Shown here one piece after another: positions 8,161-16,260 of a DNA stretch of 64,000 nt. A program made the translations under genes and the position numbers. Location of the stretch: the NCBI RefSeq assembly GCF_014861485.1, contig NZ_JACZHT010000001.1, positions 248,001 to 312,000 on the forward strand, in the 5' to 3' direction. The DNA is from Phaeovibrio sulfidiphilus. Lineage in GTDB: Bacteria > Pseudomonadota > Alphaproteobacteria > Rhodospirillales > Rhodospirillaceae. The notes under the pieces were generated by a model that was not told the DNA's origin, did not search any database, and saw nothing but the letters and a program-made list of their open reading frames with translations. The first letter of the stretch is position 1, and every line of letters begins with the position of its first letter.

Positions 8161-11096
8161 TGAACCGCAACGATATTGGCCGACTTGTCATCCTTGCGGG
8201 TCACGGTCAGCGTGTTGGCTGCGTTGTCGGTACCGTTGTGGGCGTTGGCAGCGTACAGGTGGCCGCCGGCAACCCACGTGTAAGCGACGGTCTCGTTCGC
8301 GGAGGCGATCGCCAGATTGGAGGCGCCACTCATACCCAGGTTGGTGAAGGACACCTGGTAAGAACCCGGGTTGATCTTGTTGGCACCAATCGGACGCTCG
8401 TTCAGCACCAGCGACAGATCCTCGTCCACCGCGACAACGTTGTCGGCGGTGACCGAAACCGTGCCGTTCTGACGATCGATGGTCAGCTTCGAACCCGCAC
8501 CGTCGTTCGTACGCAGGATGCCCACGTTCAGCGTGGCCGAGCCAGCGTGGGTGGCAACCTTGCCGTCCGTGTTGTAGGCGGAGGCCGTACCCTGGATCTT
8601 ACCGTCCGTAACGCTTCCCAGAGTCAGCGACTTCGCGCTCACCCGGGCTGCACCGGCATCCGTGTTCGCCTTCTCGGCGCCGTCACCACCGGTGATGCCA
8701 AAGGCACCGACCGAGTAGATGTAGCCCTCGTTGGCGGTGAAGGTCGCGTTACCGGCCGCACCGTTCTTCGCCTTGGTGGCGTCCTCGGCGTTGTACTGCT
8801 TGCCCGCAGCCACCGAAAGACCCTCACCGAAGAACGCAGCGCGCCCCGTAACGGTCGCATTCACGTCACCAGCGTTACCGCCCGCGAAACCAGCCGTTGC
8901 GCTGCCCGCGTTACCACCGGCAAAGGAGCCGCCCTTCGCGACGTCAAAGACGCCGACCGTGACATTCGCCTTGCCAGCGTTGGCACCGGCAACCTTGGCG
9001 CCCGCGTTACCGCCCTGACCGCCGGAGTACGTAACAGCGTCGGTCGAACCATAAACGCGCTTCACGGAAACCGTGAGGTCGCCACCGTTACCGGCCGAAG
9101 CGGTGTTACCGGGGCGAGAATTACCAGCAACTGCCAGATCACCGGAGTTGCCAGCGCTTCCTGCCGAAGCCGTGTGAGCACCCGAGACGATCAGGTCGCG
9201 AGCGACAGTAACAGTCGTCGCCTGGCCGTTACCAGCCTTGCCCGTAGCGGTCCCATCGGTAGCAGAACCACCGTTTGCAGCGCCGAGCTTCAGCGCGGCG
9301 TCACCGAGCAGGTCGCGAGCGACAGACACCTGAACAGTACCGGAGTCGCCGGCCTTACCGGCGCCAACCACTTTACCGCCAGCGCCACCGGCGATGGTGA
9401 TCTTGCCAGTCGCCTTCGCGTCAGAGCCGTAAGCAACCGCGATGTTGCCACCGACACCCGCTTCCGCCGTCTCAGTAGTACGGAGGTTGGCGTCACCACC
9501 GGTGCCGCCCGTGATGTCGAGGGTACCAGCGTAGTTGGCCGCACCGACGTAGGTCTCGGTGACATTGGCACCGCGACCAGCCTTGCCGGAAGCAAGAGCG
9601 TCCGTCGCGACCGCCGTGCCCGCAGCACCACCGTTGCCCGCGGTCACCCCATAAGCGGTACCCGCGTTCATCACGACAGTCGTGATCTTGTCCTTGAAGG
9701 ACGTGCCATAGGTGTTGGTGACGTCACCGGCAGCACCACCCGTCGCCGTAGCATTGCTGCCCTTGACGGCGTCTCCGCCCGTACCACCCGTGAAGCTGGC
9801 GTTGCCCGTGATGGTGGTCGCACCGGCAACCGTCAGGGCAAAAGCACCGCCAGCACCACCGTTACCGATGGTTCCGCTGTCACCGCCGTTGTTACCGCCA
9901 ACGGTCAGATCGCCGCCTGCGGGAGTCCCAGCCTTGTCTGCGCGGACGGTCAGATTGCCGCCAACAGTGATGCTGGTCGAACCGCCGGCACCGCCCGTGC
10001 CGCCATTGGCGACATCGGAACCCTTGCCACCAGCGGCACCGGTCACCTTCAGATCACCAATCACGACAGCGTCCTTGGCAACCTCAAGGGCAACAACAGA
10101 ACCCGCGCCACCCTGGCCGGTGCTCTTCGCATCGCCACCCTTACCGGTGGTGACAGTGAGATCGCCCTTCTTGGTGTCGAGACCAACGGTGAGCGAGCCA
10201 TAGCTCTGGGAGATGGCCGAACCGGCACCACCCGTGCCCGACCCGCTCGAGTCGGCACCGTTTCCGCCTTTGATAGCCAGCGCGGAGTCAAACGCGGCAG
10301 CCTTCTCGAACTTGGTGGTGATAACACCACCATTTCCACCATTTCCGGAAGCAGCCGCGGCAACCACGCCACCAGAAACACCGTTAACAGTGAAGGAACC
10401 GATTTTCGAGTCGTCGAGGACCGTCAGGGAGACGTTCCCCACGTTACCGCCGTTGCCCGTGGAGGCAGCCTGACCAGCCGCCTTGCCGGTCGCATTGATC
10501 ACGAGCGCCGCTTCAGTAGCGCCGGTTGCGTCAGCAGCCTGAGAAAGGCCGCCGTTGATCACGAGCGTCACGCTGCCGGAATCACCGCCGTTGGCAGCAG
10601 CGCCGTTGACCGCATCACCGGCAAGAAGCTCAAGCTTCTTGCTCGCCGCGAGCGTCACACCGTTGGTGAAGTTCACCGTCACGCTACCGCCGACCGCGCC
10701 GGCGGTCGCGCCACCGACAAGGCCACTGCCCGACGTCAGCGAGATGTCGGAAGCCCCCTGGGTGTCAGCGTTACCGCCAATAAAGGAGCCGCTCCAGCTG
10801 GCGTTACCGCCCGCGCCAGTGGCAGTCCCAGCACCACCCTTAATCGTGAGCTTCTTGCCGTCGGCAATCGTGTCGTCCTTGACGGACACGTTCGCGCCGT
10901 CCTTGGTCACTTTGTCTTGTTGAGTGTACGTGGTGTCACCCAGTGTCGGGTCAACCGCGGGAGCTCCGCCGTCCGCACCCGTCACCACAGCGTCCTGAGC
11001 AGCAGCCCAGGCATTACCTGCCGAGAGCGCCGGGACGGCCAGGGCGAGTGCGAGCGCCGAAACGACAACTCCGCTTCTCCTGATCGAAACCTTCAT
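5838..11096 (-). CDS. Large Gly-rich autotransporter (type Va), paralog 2
   Basis: A 1752-residue autotransporter with a signal peptide at residues 1-31 (MKVSIRRSG, cleavage near AWA). The passenger to residue ~1000 is dominated by GG-rich modules interleaved with short V/T/I strands. The C-terminal barrel begins around residue 1480 and ends in MYKW. The chosen ATG has a good ribosome-binding site (AGAGGG, 8 nt upstream); the longer open frame would bury the signal peptide. It is a tandem paralog of the next gene downstream: about 735 C-terminal residues align without indels, while the passengers differ in length and sequence. Compared with paralog 1, its passenger is richer in Ala/Asn/Thr and poorer in Arg/Pro. 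A role in adhesion or surface shielding is typical of the family but is only inferred here. Confidence 0.94.
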   Translation of the reverse strand: MKVSIRRSGVVVSALALALAVPALSAGNAWAAAQDAVVTGADGGAPAVDPTLGDTTYTQQDKVTKDGANVSVKDDTIADGKKLTIKGGAGTATGAGGNASWSGSFIGGNADTQGASDISLTSGSGLVGGATAGAVGGSVTVNFTNGVTLAASKKLELLAGDAVNGAAANGGDSGSVTLVINGGLSQAADATGATEAALVINATGKAAGQAASTGNGGNVGNVSLTVLDDSKIGSFTVNGVSGGVVAAAASGNGGNGGVITTKFEKAAAFDSALAIKGGNGADSSGSGTGGAGSAISQSYGSLTVGLDTKKGDLTVTTGKGGDAKSTGQGGAGSVVALEVAKDAVVIGDLKVTGAAGGKGSDVANGGTGGAGGSTSITVGGNLTVRADKAGTPAGGDLTVGGNNGGDSGTIGNGGAGGAFALTVAGATTITGNASFTGGTGGDAVKGSNATATGGAAGDVTNTYGTSFKDKITTVVMNAGTAYGVTAGNGGAAGTAVATDALASGKAGRGANVTETYVGAANYAGTLDITGGTGGDANLRTTETAEAGVGGNIAVAYGSDAKATGKITIAGGAGGKVVGAGKAGDSGTVQVSVARDLLGDAALKLGAANGGSATDGTATGKAGNGQATTVTVARDLIVSGAHTASAGSAGNSGDLAVAGNSRPGNTASAGNGGDLTVSVKRVYGSTDAVTYSGGQGGNAGAKVAGANAGKANVTVGVFDVAKGGSFAGGNAGSATAGFAGGNAGDVNATVTGRAAFFGEGLSVAAGKQYNAEDATKAKNGAAGNATFTANEGYIYSVGAFGITGGDGAEKANTDAGAARVSAKSLTLGSVTDGKIQGTASAYNTDGKVATHAGSATLNVGILRTNDGAGSKLTIDRQNGTVSVTADNVVAVDEDLSLVLNERPIGANKINPGSYQVSFTNLGMSGASNLAIASANETVAYTWVAGGHLYAANAHNGTDNAANTLTVTRKDDKSANIVAVQQSAAGRTAAFDVANLDRVEAKGAVPQILAVNATSADAFGLAINDTTKVNILGADNLRLGQTVYLVNTAAGSTFTGHNGAGTIGDTYGNVADATYSLGIVTAADKKDYLQATITSFEIRKDWVIDNSRDLETADVADGSDVRRLSLPGTLKIVDNRYAGPNNLGILVDDNKGTRGRADLWADKIHVATTNTVSRDWIENGNQITSTTLHFGNAVAGNLKDRSVRGVAFNTLALGSGSATNLRGDMAGADGVGNYAFGGRLEVGDKFRDYHTSARLTNDASVAAAALTVNQAQFHLSNDLPGRIAEADAWQAKFDGQRLANGTDGVKNKLVTETGANGIVALEVVGGTAPIVHFDRDWTVDLTQRLDSTDEMETLRKKQAYAPSGINPRLTLVDRIQGDVSTIRGKTFAEDRTATIEARSWAQKGFIEGVYAVGYGNNDATDKIRDWGTNDSVIAEFRGIAADLGKSALQARTASETLLNQGQDLLVDAFDTALPLGAYNPAKGIQPVAMVAVGGGHREVDTGSNVSGTGFSLAAGPGLSVDHEYGRTTVGVLFEAGWGDYDLNNAFAWRGAFNAKADSSYYGGAVVVRHDSFCNGIYADASVRAGYVDSEYKGHQSATNFDTDATYVGGHVGLGMLVDTWQDGQADLYAKGLFTHMGSDTVHNTAGEELSFDGSTSIRSRLGARLSHNFMPTLKGYVGAAWEYEFDGKQQGSARKIGSQNVAHIPAIDVKGHTGIGEVGVQWTAMENLSVGAGFQGSVGQRDSYGGTARVMYKW

Positions 11097-11449
11097 ATTT
11101 TCAACCCTCTTTCCTAGTTGTTCGGTGATTAACCCCGAACGGTCTATGAGCGACGCGAAAAATTTCCTTCGCTGCCCTTCCTTTGAAGTACAGCAAAATG
11201 CCCCCCCACTCAAAGGCTCCATGGCCGTCAGGTGACTTTTTTTTAGCCTTGTTGCAAAAAGGCAACAAACACCATAAATCGTTGTGTACAATCCAGGGAC
11301 GAAAAAAAGGGGGATAGCGCCGATCTGGCCCCACCCCCCTTCACCTGCATAGCGTGCCAAGCCCGTTGTAAAACAACCATAAACTTGGCTTAAAGTCCCT
11401 GGGCCGGACCCGGCCCGGTCTCACTCGCCGTGAGCGAGACAGAGCCCTT
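11097..11449. other. Leader region of autotransporter paralog 2
   Basis: This gene-free stretch is relatively A+T rich at 11150-11320. It contains an inverted repeat and possible promoter (listed separately). At 11418-11440 an imperfect hairpin (GTCTCACTC / GAGCGAGAC) without a T-tract lies just beyond the stop of the Old Yellow Enzyme gene and might act as a weak terminator. No coding signal is seen. Confidence 0.5.
11240..11268 (-). promoter_or_regulatory. Possible promoter and inverted repeat upstream of autotransporter paralog 2
   Basis: A perfect 7-bp inverted repeat, TTGTTGC-N6-GCAACAA, spans 11249-11268. On the minus strand TTGTTG (11268-11263) and TAAAAA (11245-11240) are 17 nt apart and could serve as -35 and -10, which would place the repeat over the spacer like an operator. 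The hexamers match consensus only moderately. The distance to the ATG is about 145 nt. Confidence 0.35.
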
Positions 11450-13468
11450 TCACTTCTTTCGGCCCGACTTTCCGCCCTTGGCGGCCTTACCCGATTTCCC
11501 GGATTTCGGCGCGGCCGGGGCTGCGGGAGCCACCGGAACACGCGGAGCCGGAGCGGCGGGCATCCCCGCCGGCGGCACCATTCCCGCCACAAAAGGAACC
11601 TCCCGGGACGCCGGGCGCACCGATTCCGGCACCAGACGCGGTGAAACCGCCGGTTTCAGGACAACCGGGTCCGGAGCTTTGGGAGGCTGGGAAGGCGCAA
11701 CCGCCGGTTTCGGAGCCTCGACGGGCTTCGAATCAACATTTTGGGGGTCCGGCTTCACCGACTCCACTTTCTGAGGTTCCGGAGTCGCCACAGCGGCCTT
11801 CACCTCGGCCTTCACGGGCTCGGGCTTCACCGGCACTGCCTTCGGGGGCTCCGGGGCCTTCACCTCGGCAGGCTTCACAGGTTCGGGCTTCGCCGGCACC
11901 GCCTTCGGGGGCTCCGGGGCCTTCACCTCGGCCTTCACCGGCTCGGGCTTCGCCGGCACCGCCTTCGGGGGCTCCGGGGCCTTCACCGCGGCAGGCTTCA
12001 CGGGCTCCGGCTTCACCGGCGCCGCCTTCGGGGGCTCCGGGGCCTTCACCGCGGCAACCTTCACGGGCTCGGGCTTCGCCGGCACCGCCTTCGGGGGCTC
12101 CGGGGCCTTCACCGCGGCAACCTTCACGGGCTCGGGCTTTTTCGCAACCGCGGGTTTCGGAGCCGGAAGGGCCTCCGGGGTCGGGCGGGCCGTCAGGGCG
12201 GGGGGCGCTGCGGGCGCGGACGGAGCCGCCGAGGCCGCACGGGCCTCCCTGCGGCGGCGCTCCTCCACCCGGTGTGCCGCGCGGCGAAGCTGCTCGGCGC
12301 GGCGGCCCAGAGCGGTCGCGGGCCCCTCGGCCTTAGCGGGATCGACGGGAACCTCATACGGCTTGAAGTCCGTGTAGCCCTTCGAGCCCCCGCCAAAGAA
12401 CACGGCGGGATCGGCGATGGCCAGCGGCCAGCCGTTGCGCAGGCGCTCCACAAGATCCGGGTTGGCAATGAACGGACGCCCGAACGAGGCGATGTCAATC
12501 AGACCGCCGACAAAACCGCCGCCCTGGCTCATCAGGCGCTCGGCCTCGGCGCGGTCCAGGCTGCCCGCGAGGATGATGGTGCCCGAGAACGCCGCCCGGA
12601 ACAGGCGCAGGAAGGACTCCGGGATCGCCCGCTCGCCCGAGGGCAGCATCTCGCTGTTGAAGTGCACATAGGCGAGACCCATGCGCGACAGCGCCCGGCC
12701 CAGAAGAATATAGGTCTCGGCAATGGACTCGTAATGCGGGTTGTCGAGCCGCGTGCTGAACGGCGACAGGCGCACGCCCACACGGGACGGGCCCACCCGG
12801 TCCGCAACCGCCTGGAGCGTCTCCACCAGGAACCGGACGCGGTTCTCAACCGAGCCGCCGTAGCAGTCGCTGCGGTCGTTGATGTTCGGGTTCAGGAACT
12901 GCTCGAACAGGTAGCCGTTGGCCCCGTGGATCTCGACACCGTCGAAACCGGCCCGGATGGCGTTCTCCGCCGCCTGGGCGAACTCGCGGGAGATGCGGGG
13001 CATCTCCTCGGTCTTCAGGCCCCGGGGCTGGGAGGGGGACACAATCTTCGGCTGTCCGTTCTCCAGGCCCGTGACAACCCGGAACAGGTCGTCCTTCAGG
13101 GTCTTGTCGGTGGAGCTGACCGGCGCGGCCTTTCCGGGCTGGATGTCCGAGTGGGAGGCGCGGCCCGCGTGCCAGATCTGCGCGAAAATGACCCCGTCCT
13201 CCTTGTGGACGGCGTCCGTGACCTTTTTCCAGCCGCGGATCTGGTCCTGGGTCCAAAGACCGGGCGTGGCGATCGAGCTCATGGCCTCCGGCGACACGGC
13301 AATACACTCGGAGACGATCAGTCCGGCCCCCGCGCGCTGCGCATAGTAAAGGGCCGTGTCCTCGTGGGGGATCGTGTCAGGCGTCCGCGACCGGGTCATG
13401 GGAGCCATGGCAATGTGATTGGCCAGGCGTCGCCCGGCAAGATTATACGGGGTAAACAAGGATTTCAT
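11450..13468 (-). CDS. Old Yellow Enzyme (NADH:flavin oxidoreductase) with repetitive Pro/Lys/Ala C-terminal tail
   Basis: 672 residues. Residues 1-~370 are a complete FMN-dependent ene-reductase of the NemA/alkene reductase family. It starts LFTPYNLAGRRLANHIAMAPMTR, spread over the first residues, and has the substrate-binding pair His181/Asn184 (HGAN), the FLNPNINDRSDCYGG segment and a TIM-barrel phosphate loop around ILAGSLD and GRPFIANPDLV. Family members normally stop near residue 365-375. Here the frame continues through an Arg/Ala-rich helix (~385-410), six or so repeats of ~20 residues built on KPEPVK..VKAPEPPKA.P (~443-560), then a Pro/Ala segment and a basic end (GKSGKAAKGGKSGRKK). 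The reaction is NAD(P)H-dependent reduction of activated alkenes or related electrophiles; the natural substrate is unknown. The tail resembles TonB-like or histone-H1-like low-complexity spacers. The long uninterrupted frame argues against a frameshift artefact. Confidence 0.9.
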   Translation of the reverse strand: MKSLFTPYNLAGRRLANHIAMAPMTRSRTPDTIPHEDTALYYAQRAGAGLIVSECIAVSPEAMSSIATPGLWTQDQIRGWKKVTDAVHKEDGVIFAQIWHAGRASHSDIQPGKAAPVSSTDKTLKDDLFRVVTGLENGQPKIVSPSQPRGLKTEEMPRISREFAQAAENAIRAGFDGVEIHGANGYLFEQFLNPNINDRSDCYGGSVENRVRFLVETLQAVADRVGPSRVGVRLSPFSTRLDNPHYESIAETYILLGRALSRMGLAYVHFNSEMLPSGERAIPESFLRLFRAAFSGTIILAGSLDRAEAERLMSQGGGFVGGLIDIASFGRPFIANPDLVERLRNGWPLAIADPAVFFGGGSKGYTDFKPYEVPVDPAKAEGPATALGRRAEQLRRAAHRVEERRRREARAASAAPSAPAAPPALTARPTPEALPAPKPAVAKKPEPVKVAAVKAPEPPKAVPAKPEPVKVAAVKAPEPPKAAPVKPEPVKPAAVKAPEPPKAVPAKPEPVKAEVKAPEPPKAVPAKPEPVKPAEVKAPEPPKAVPVKPEPVKAEVKAAVATPEPQKVESVKPDPQNVDSKPVEAPKPAVAPSQPPKAPDPVVLKPAVSPRLVPESVRPASREVPFVAGMVPPAGMPAAPAPRVPVAPAAPAAPKSGKSGKAAKGGKSGRKK
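11800..12140 (-). repeat. Tandem repeats encoding the tail of the Old Yellow Enzyme
   Basis: About six in-frame units of 60-63 bp encode KPEPVK-(A/V)(A/E)..VKAPEPPKA(V/A)P. Units differ by single codons or a 3-bp deletion, so the reading frame is kept. Slippage-prone copy number would change tail length without breaking the frame. Confidence 0.85.
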
Positions 13469-13599
13469 GGCGTGCCCTCTATCCTGTTTTCAGCGCCGGA
13501 GGAAAGACAGGATTATAGAAGGCGAAAAATATTCCTCAAACCCTAAACGCAATTCCGACATATTTTAATCACGGACGGTGATAAAAAATGCCACATTTT

Positions 13600-14610
13600 T
13601 CAGCCGGTTCGAGACCCGCCCGCCGCAGGCACCACAAGCCTGAGAGGAACCGGGTCCACCGACACACCGGACAGGGCCCCGGGGCAGGCGTCCCCGTCGA
13701 TCTGGGCGCCTTCGCGCTCCAGGCCGTGCAGCCGGACACTCCGGGCGGACACGATCCGGACGTCGGGGAAGCGGTCCAGGCGCCCCAGCGCGAGACCCCA
13801 GGCATAGCGCAGGCAGTTCAGGGGGCCGGGGCGCTCCAGAATCAGAACCTCGAGCTCGGGACGGGAGAGGTCGGCGCCGGGAGCCACAACAAACGCGCCC
13901 CCGTAATGACGCCCCTTGCAGAACACCGCCGAGGCCGCCCGGAAGCGCTGCCAGTCGCCCTGCGGGGTCTCGATCTCGAGGGAGCACAGGGGGAAGCCAT
14001 AGGTGAAGGCCCCGCGCAGGGCGCTCCAGACATAGGCCAGCTTGCCGCCCACCCGCTTGAGGGACGGGCTGACGGTGCCCACCACGTGGGCATCGAAGCC
14101 GACCCCGGCCATCATGACAAACCGCCGGGCCTCGCCGGAGTGGCCGGCGGAATCCGGCGGCGCACACCGGGCCACACCCAGATAAAGGGGCCGTTCGACG
14201 CCCTGAACGAGAATCCGGGCCGCCCCGGCCGGATCCCGCGGGATTCCGGCCTCGATCGCCAGAACGTTGGCCGTGCCCAGCGGCAAAATCCCCAGCGCCA
14301 CCCCGGGACATCCGGCTCGGGCCAGTCCGTTGGCCACCTCGTTGACGGTTCCATCCCCTCCGGCCGCCACGATCACGTCGTAGCGCCCTTCCCGGGCGGC
14401 CGCCCCGGCCAGACGGACCCCGTCACCCGCGCATTCGGTGTAGCGCACGTCCGCCGTCGCCCCCAGGGCCCGAACATCGTCCAGCACACGCCTGAGAATG
14501 GCCTTGCGCGCCGTTCCCGCAGTCGGATTGGCAATCACAAGCAGCCGCCGGGGCGAACCGGAAGCCCCGGCACAGGCACCCGGATCGCGGGCATCGGAAC
14601 AACACTCCAT
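13600..14610 (-). CDS. Diacylglycerol/lipid kinase family protein (DAGKc domain)
   Basis: 336 residues with the DAGK catalytic signature: LLVIANPTAGT near residue 25, then AAGGDGTVNEVANGL near residue 85 and LPLGTANVLA. The GGDGT loop binds ATP. The C-terminal half is the beta-sandwich domain of the YegS/DgkB/sphingosine-kinase-like superfamily. It probably phosphorylates a lipid hydroxyl (diacylglycerol or a related alcohol); the substrate is not identifiable. The start was chosen at the MECCSD methionine because GGAGGA lies 10 nt upstream and family length fits. The frame stays open for another 157 codons of low-complexity Gly/Arg sequence, which I regard as non-coding. It is transcribed away from the glycosyltransferase that follows. 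Confidence 0.85.
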   Translation of the reverse strand: MECCSDARDPGACAGASGSPRRLLVIANPTAGTARKAILRRVLDDVRALGATADVRYTECAGDGVRLAGAAAREGRYDVIVAAGGDGTVNEVANGLARAGCPGVALGILPLGTANVLAIEAGIPRDPAGAARILVQGVERPLYLGVARCAPPDSAGHSGEARRFVMMAGVGFDAHVVGTVSPSLKRVGGKLAYVWSALRGAFTYGFPLCSLEIETPQGDWQRFRAASAVFCKGRHYGGAFVVAPGADLSRPELEVLILERPGPLNCLRYAWGLALGRLDRFPDVRIVSARSVRLHGLEREGAQIDGDACPGALSGVSVDPVPLRLVVPAAGGSRTG

Positions 14611-15243
14611 CAGACAGCCATCCTCCGGCAGGGCGCGAGACAAGCATGCGACCGCCCCGGGCCGGAGCCGGACGCACTCCACCAAAGTCTCCGCAAGACC
14701 ATGACGCCGCAAGTAAAATAATGGACAGGCACACGGGGAACGGGAGCGGACAGCCCCGCCCCGGACGAACGGCGCCCCGCCCGCGCAAACGGCCCCGAGC
14801 CCATCCAGGGAGGCTGCGCAGCCCGGGGGATCGTGCCTCCAACCCGAGAGAGCGGGGGCCCGGGCAACACCAACAGCGCCCCGCCCGCACAAACCGCCCC
14901 GTGCGCCCGCCGGAGGCTGTCTCCGCCCGGGCGGGGGACAAAGCCTGACCTCGAACGCGCCCCTCTTCCATCCGTGAATGCCCCGGCGCGCCCGAGCCGC
15001 CCCGCTGCCCCTCTCCCCCCTGCCCCTCTCCCCCCTGCCCCTCTCCCCGCAGTCCCCGGCCCTCCCCGGAGTGCCGCACACCGCGACCCGCCGCCCGAAC
15101 CCCGCTCCCCGCCCCGTCCGGCGAGAAACGCGCCCGATACACGGGCATCCGTTTGCGAGTTATGATACACCTCCTGCTGTTTCCGCCCCCCGGGACTGAA
15201 GACCCACAAAGGACCACCAGAGGATCACCAGAGGACCGCCACA
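14611..15243. other. GC-rich spacer between lipid kinase and glycosyltransferase
   Basis: No convincing gene is present. The open frames here are Gly/Arg/Pro-rich artefacts of high GC. A three-copy 15-bp tandem repeat is listed separately. Just upstream of the glycosyltransferase, short direct repeats of CCAGAGGA(T/C)C precede its start. Both flanking genes read outward, so two divergent promoters should lie here, but none stands out. Confidence 0.5.
15006..15050. repeat. Three tandem copies of a 15-bp C-rich unit
   Basis: TGCCCCTCTCCCCCC is repeated three times head to tail, the last copy with one change. It lies in a gene-free spacer. Confidence 0.9.
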
Positions 15244-16260
15244 ATGCGCATTGCCCTGATTACGGACGCCTGGGCACCACAGGTGAACGGCGTGGTCCGC
15301 ACCCTGACGACCGTCACCCGCCTGCTGGAGGCGGCGGGGCACGAGGTTCTTGTGGTGGAGCCGGGACTGTTTCCCAGCGTCCCGTGCCCGACGTACCCGC
15401 AGATTTCCCTGGCGCTCTTTCCCGGCCGGAAAACCGCGGCCCTCCTGGATGCCTTCGATCCGGACGCCCTCCACATCGCCACCGAGGGCCCCCTGGGCCT
15501 GAGCGCCCGGCGCTACTGCCTGAAACGGAACCTGCCGTTCACCACGGCCTTTCACACCCGGTTTGCCGAGTACATCCAGGCCCGCACCGGCCTGCCCCTG
15601 GCCGCGGGCTACGGGCTCCTGCGGTGGTTCCACCGGCCCTCCCGGGGGATCATGGTGGCCACCGCCAGCCTGGCCCGGGATCTGCGCGCCCGGGGGTTCC
15701 AAAGCCCGCTCAATCTCTGGACCCGCGGCGTGGACACGGACCTCTTCCGCCCCCTGCCCGGCCCCGGCCCCGTGGACCTGCCCCCCGGCCCCGGCCCCCG
15801 GATGCTGTACGTGGGCCGCGTGGCGGTGGAAAAGAACATCGAGGCCTTTCTGGACGCCCCGGTTGACGGCACCAAAATCGTGGTGGGGGACGGTCCCGCG
15901 CTGGAGGGGCTGAGGCGGCGCTATCCCGGCGTCCACTTCGCAGGAGTCCGCCACGGCGAGGATCTGGTGCGCCATTACTGCGCGGCGGATGTGTTCGTGT
16001 TTCCCAGCCGGACCGACACCTTCGGCCTGGTGCTTCTGGAGGCCCTGGCCGCCGGCCTGCCGGTTGCGGCCTATCCGGTCTCCGGCCCCCGGGACGTTCT
16101 GGGCCCGGCGCCGGTGGCAGCGCTGCGGGAGTCCCTTCCGGACGCCATCCGCGAGGCCCTCACGATTGACCGGGAGGCCTGCCGCCGCTTTGCGCTCGAT
16201 CATGCATGGGAGCACAGTGCCCGGCAGTTTCTGGAGAACCTCTGCCCCCGCGCCCGATGA
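15244..16260 (+). CDS. GT4-family glycosyltransferase
   Basis: 338 residues with a GT-B fold typical of glycosyltransferase family 4. The N-terminal domain begins MRIALITDAWAPQVNGVVRT, which is characteristic of the GT4 group that includes sugar-lipid transferases (MgtA/SqdX-like). The C-terminal domain has the nucleotide-sugar site LYVGRVAVEKNIE, then DVFVFPSRTDTFGLVLLEALAAGLPVAA with the EX7E-type pair. It probably transfers a hexose from a nucleotide sugar to a lipid or envelope acceptor on the cytoplasmic face of the membrane. The adjoining lipid kinase on the opposite strand suggests a shared theme of membrane-lipid modification, but they are not co-transcribed. The ribosome-binding site GAGGA is ~10 nt upstream. 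Confidence 0.88.
   Translation: MRIALITDAWAPQVNGVVRTLTTVTRLLEAAGHEVLVVEPGLFPSVPCPTYPQISLALFPGRKTAALLDAFDPDALHIATEGPLGLSARRYCLKRNLPFTTAFHTRFAEYIQARTGLPLAAGYGLLRWFHRPSRGIMVATASLARDLRARGFQSPLNLWTRGVDTDLFRPLPGPGPVDLPPGPGPRMLYVGRVAVEKNIEAFLDAPVDGTKIVVGDGPALEGLRRRYPGVHFAGVRHGEDLVRHYCAADVFVFPSRTDTFGLVLLEALAAGLPVAAYPVSGPRDVLGPAPVAALRESLPDAIREALTIDREACRRFALDHAWEHSARQFLENLCPRAR

Noticed and set aside
5805-11117. A 1770-codon open frame on the plus strand, antisense to autotransporter paralog 2
   Set aside because: It mirrors the codon bias of the real gene. The product is Arg/Val/Gly-rich with no domain and no ribosome-binding site, while the minus-strand protein has a signal peptide and barrel.
11450-12360. 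The OYE tail as a separate TonB-like gene joined by a frameshift
   Set aside because: The frame is continuous, there is no second start with a ribosome-binding site, and no TonB C-terminal domain follows the repeats.
13604-13625. GGTTCGAGACC resembling a tRNA T-arm
   Set aside because: It lies inside the 3' end of the lipid kinase gene, and no acceptor, D- or anticodon arm can be built around it.
14611-15081. N-terminal extension of the lipid kinase by 157 residues
   Set aside because: The sequence is Gly/Arg-rich simple repeat, the family start fits the internal ATG, and that ATG has a good ribosome-binding site.
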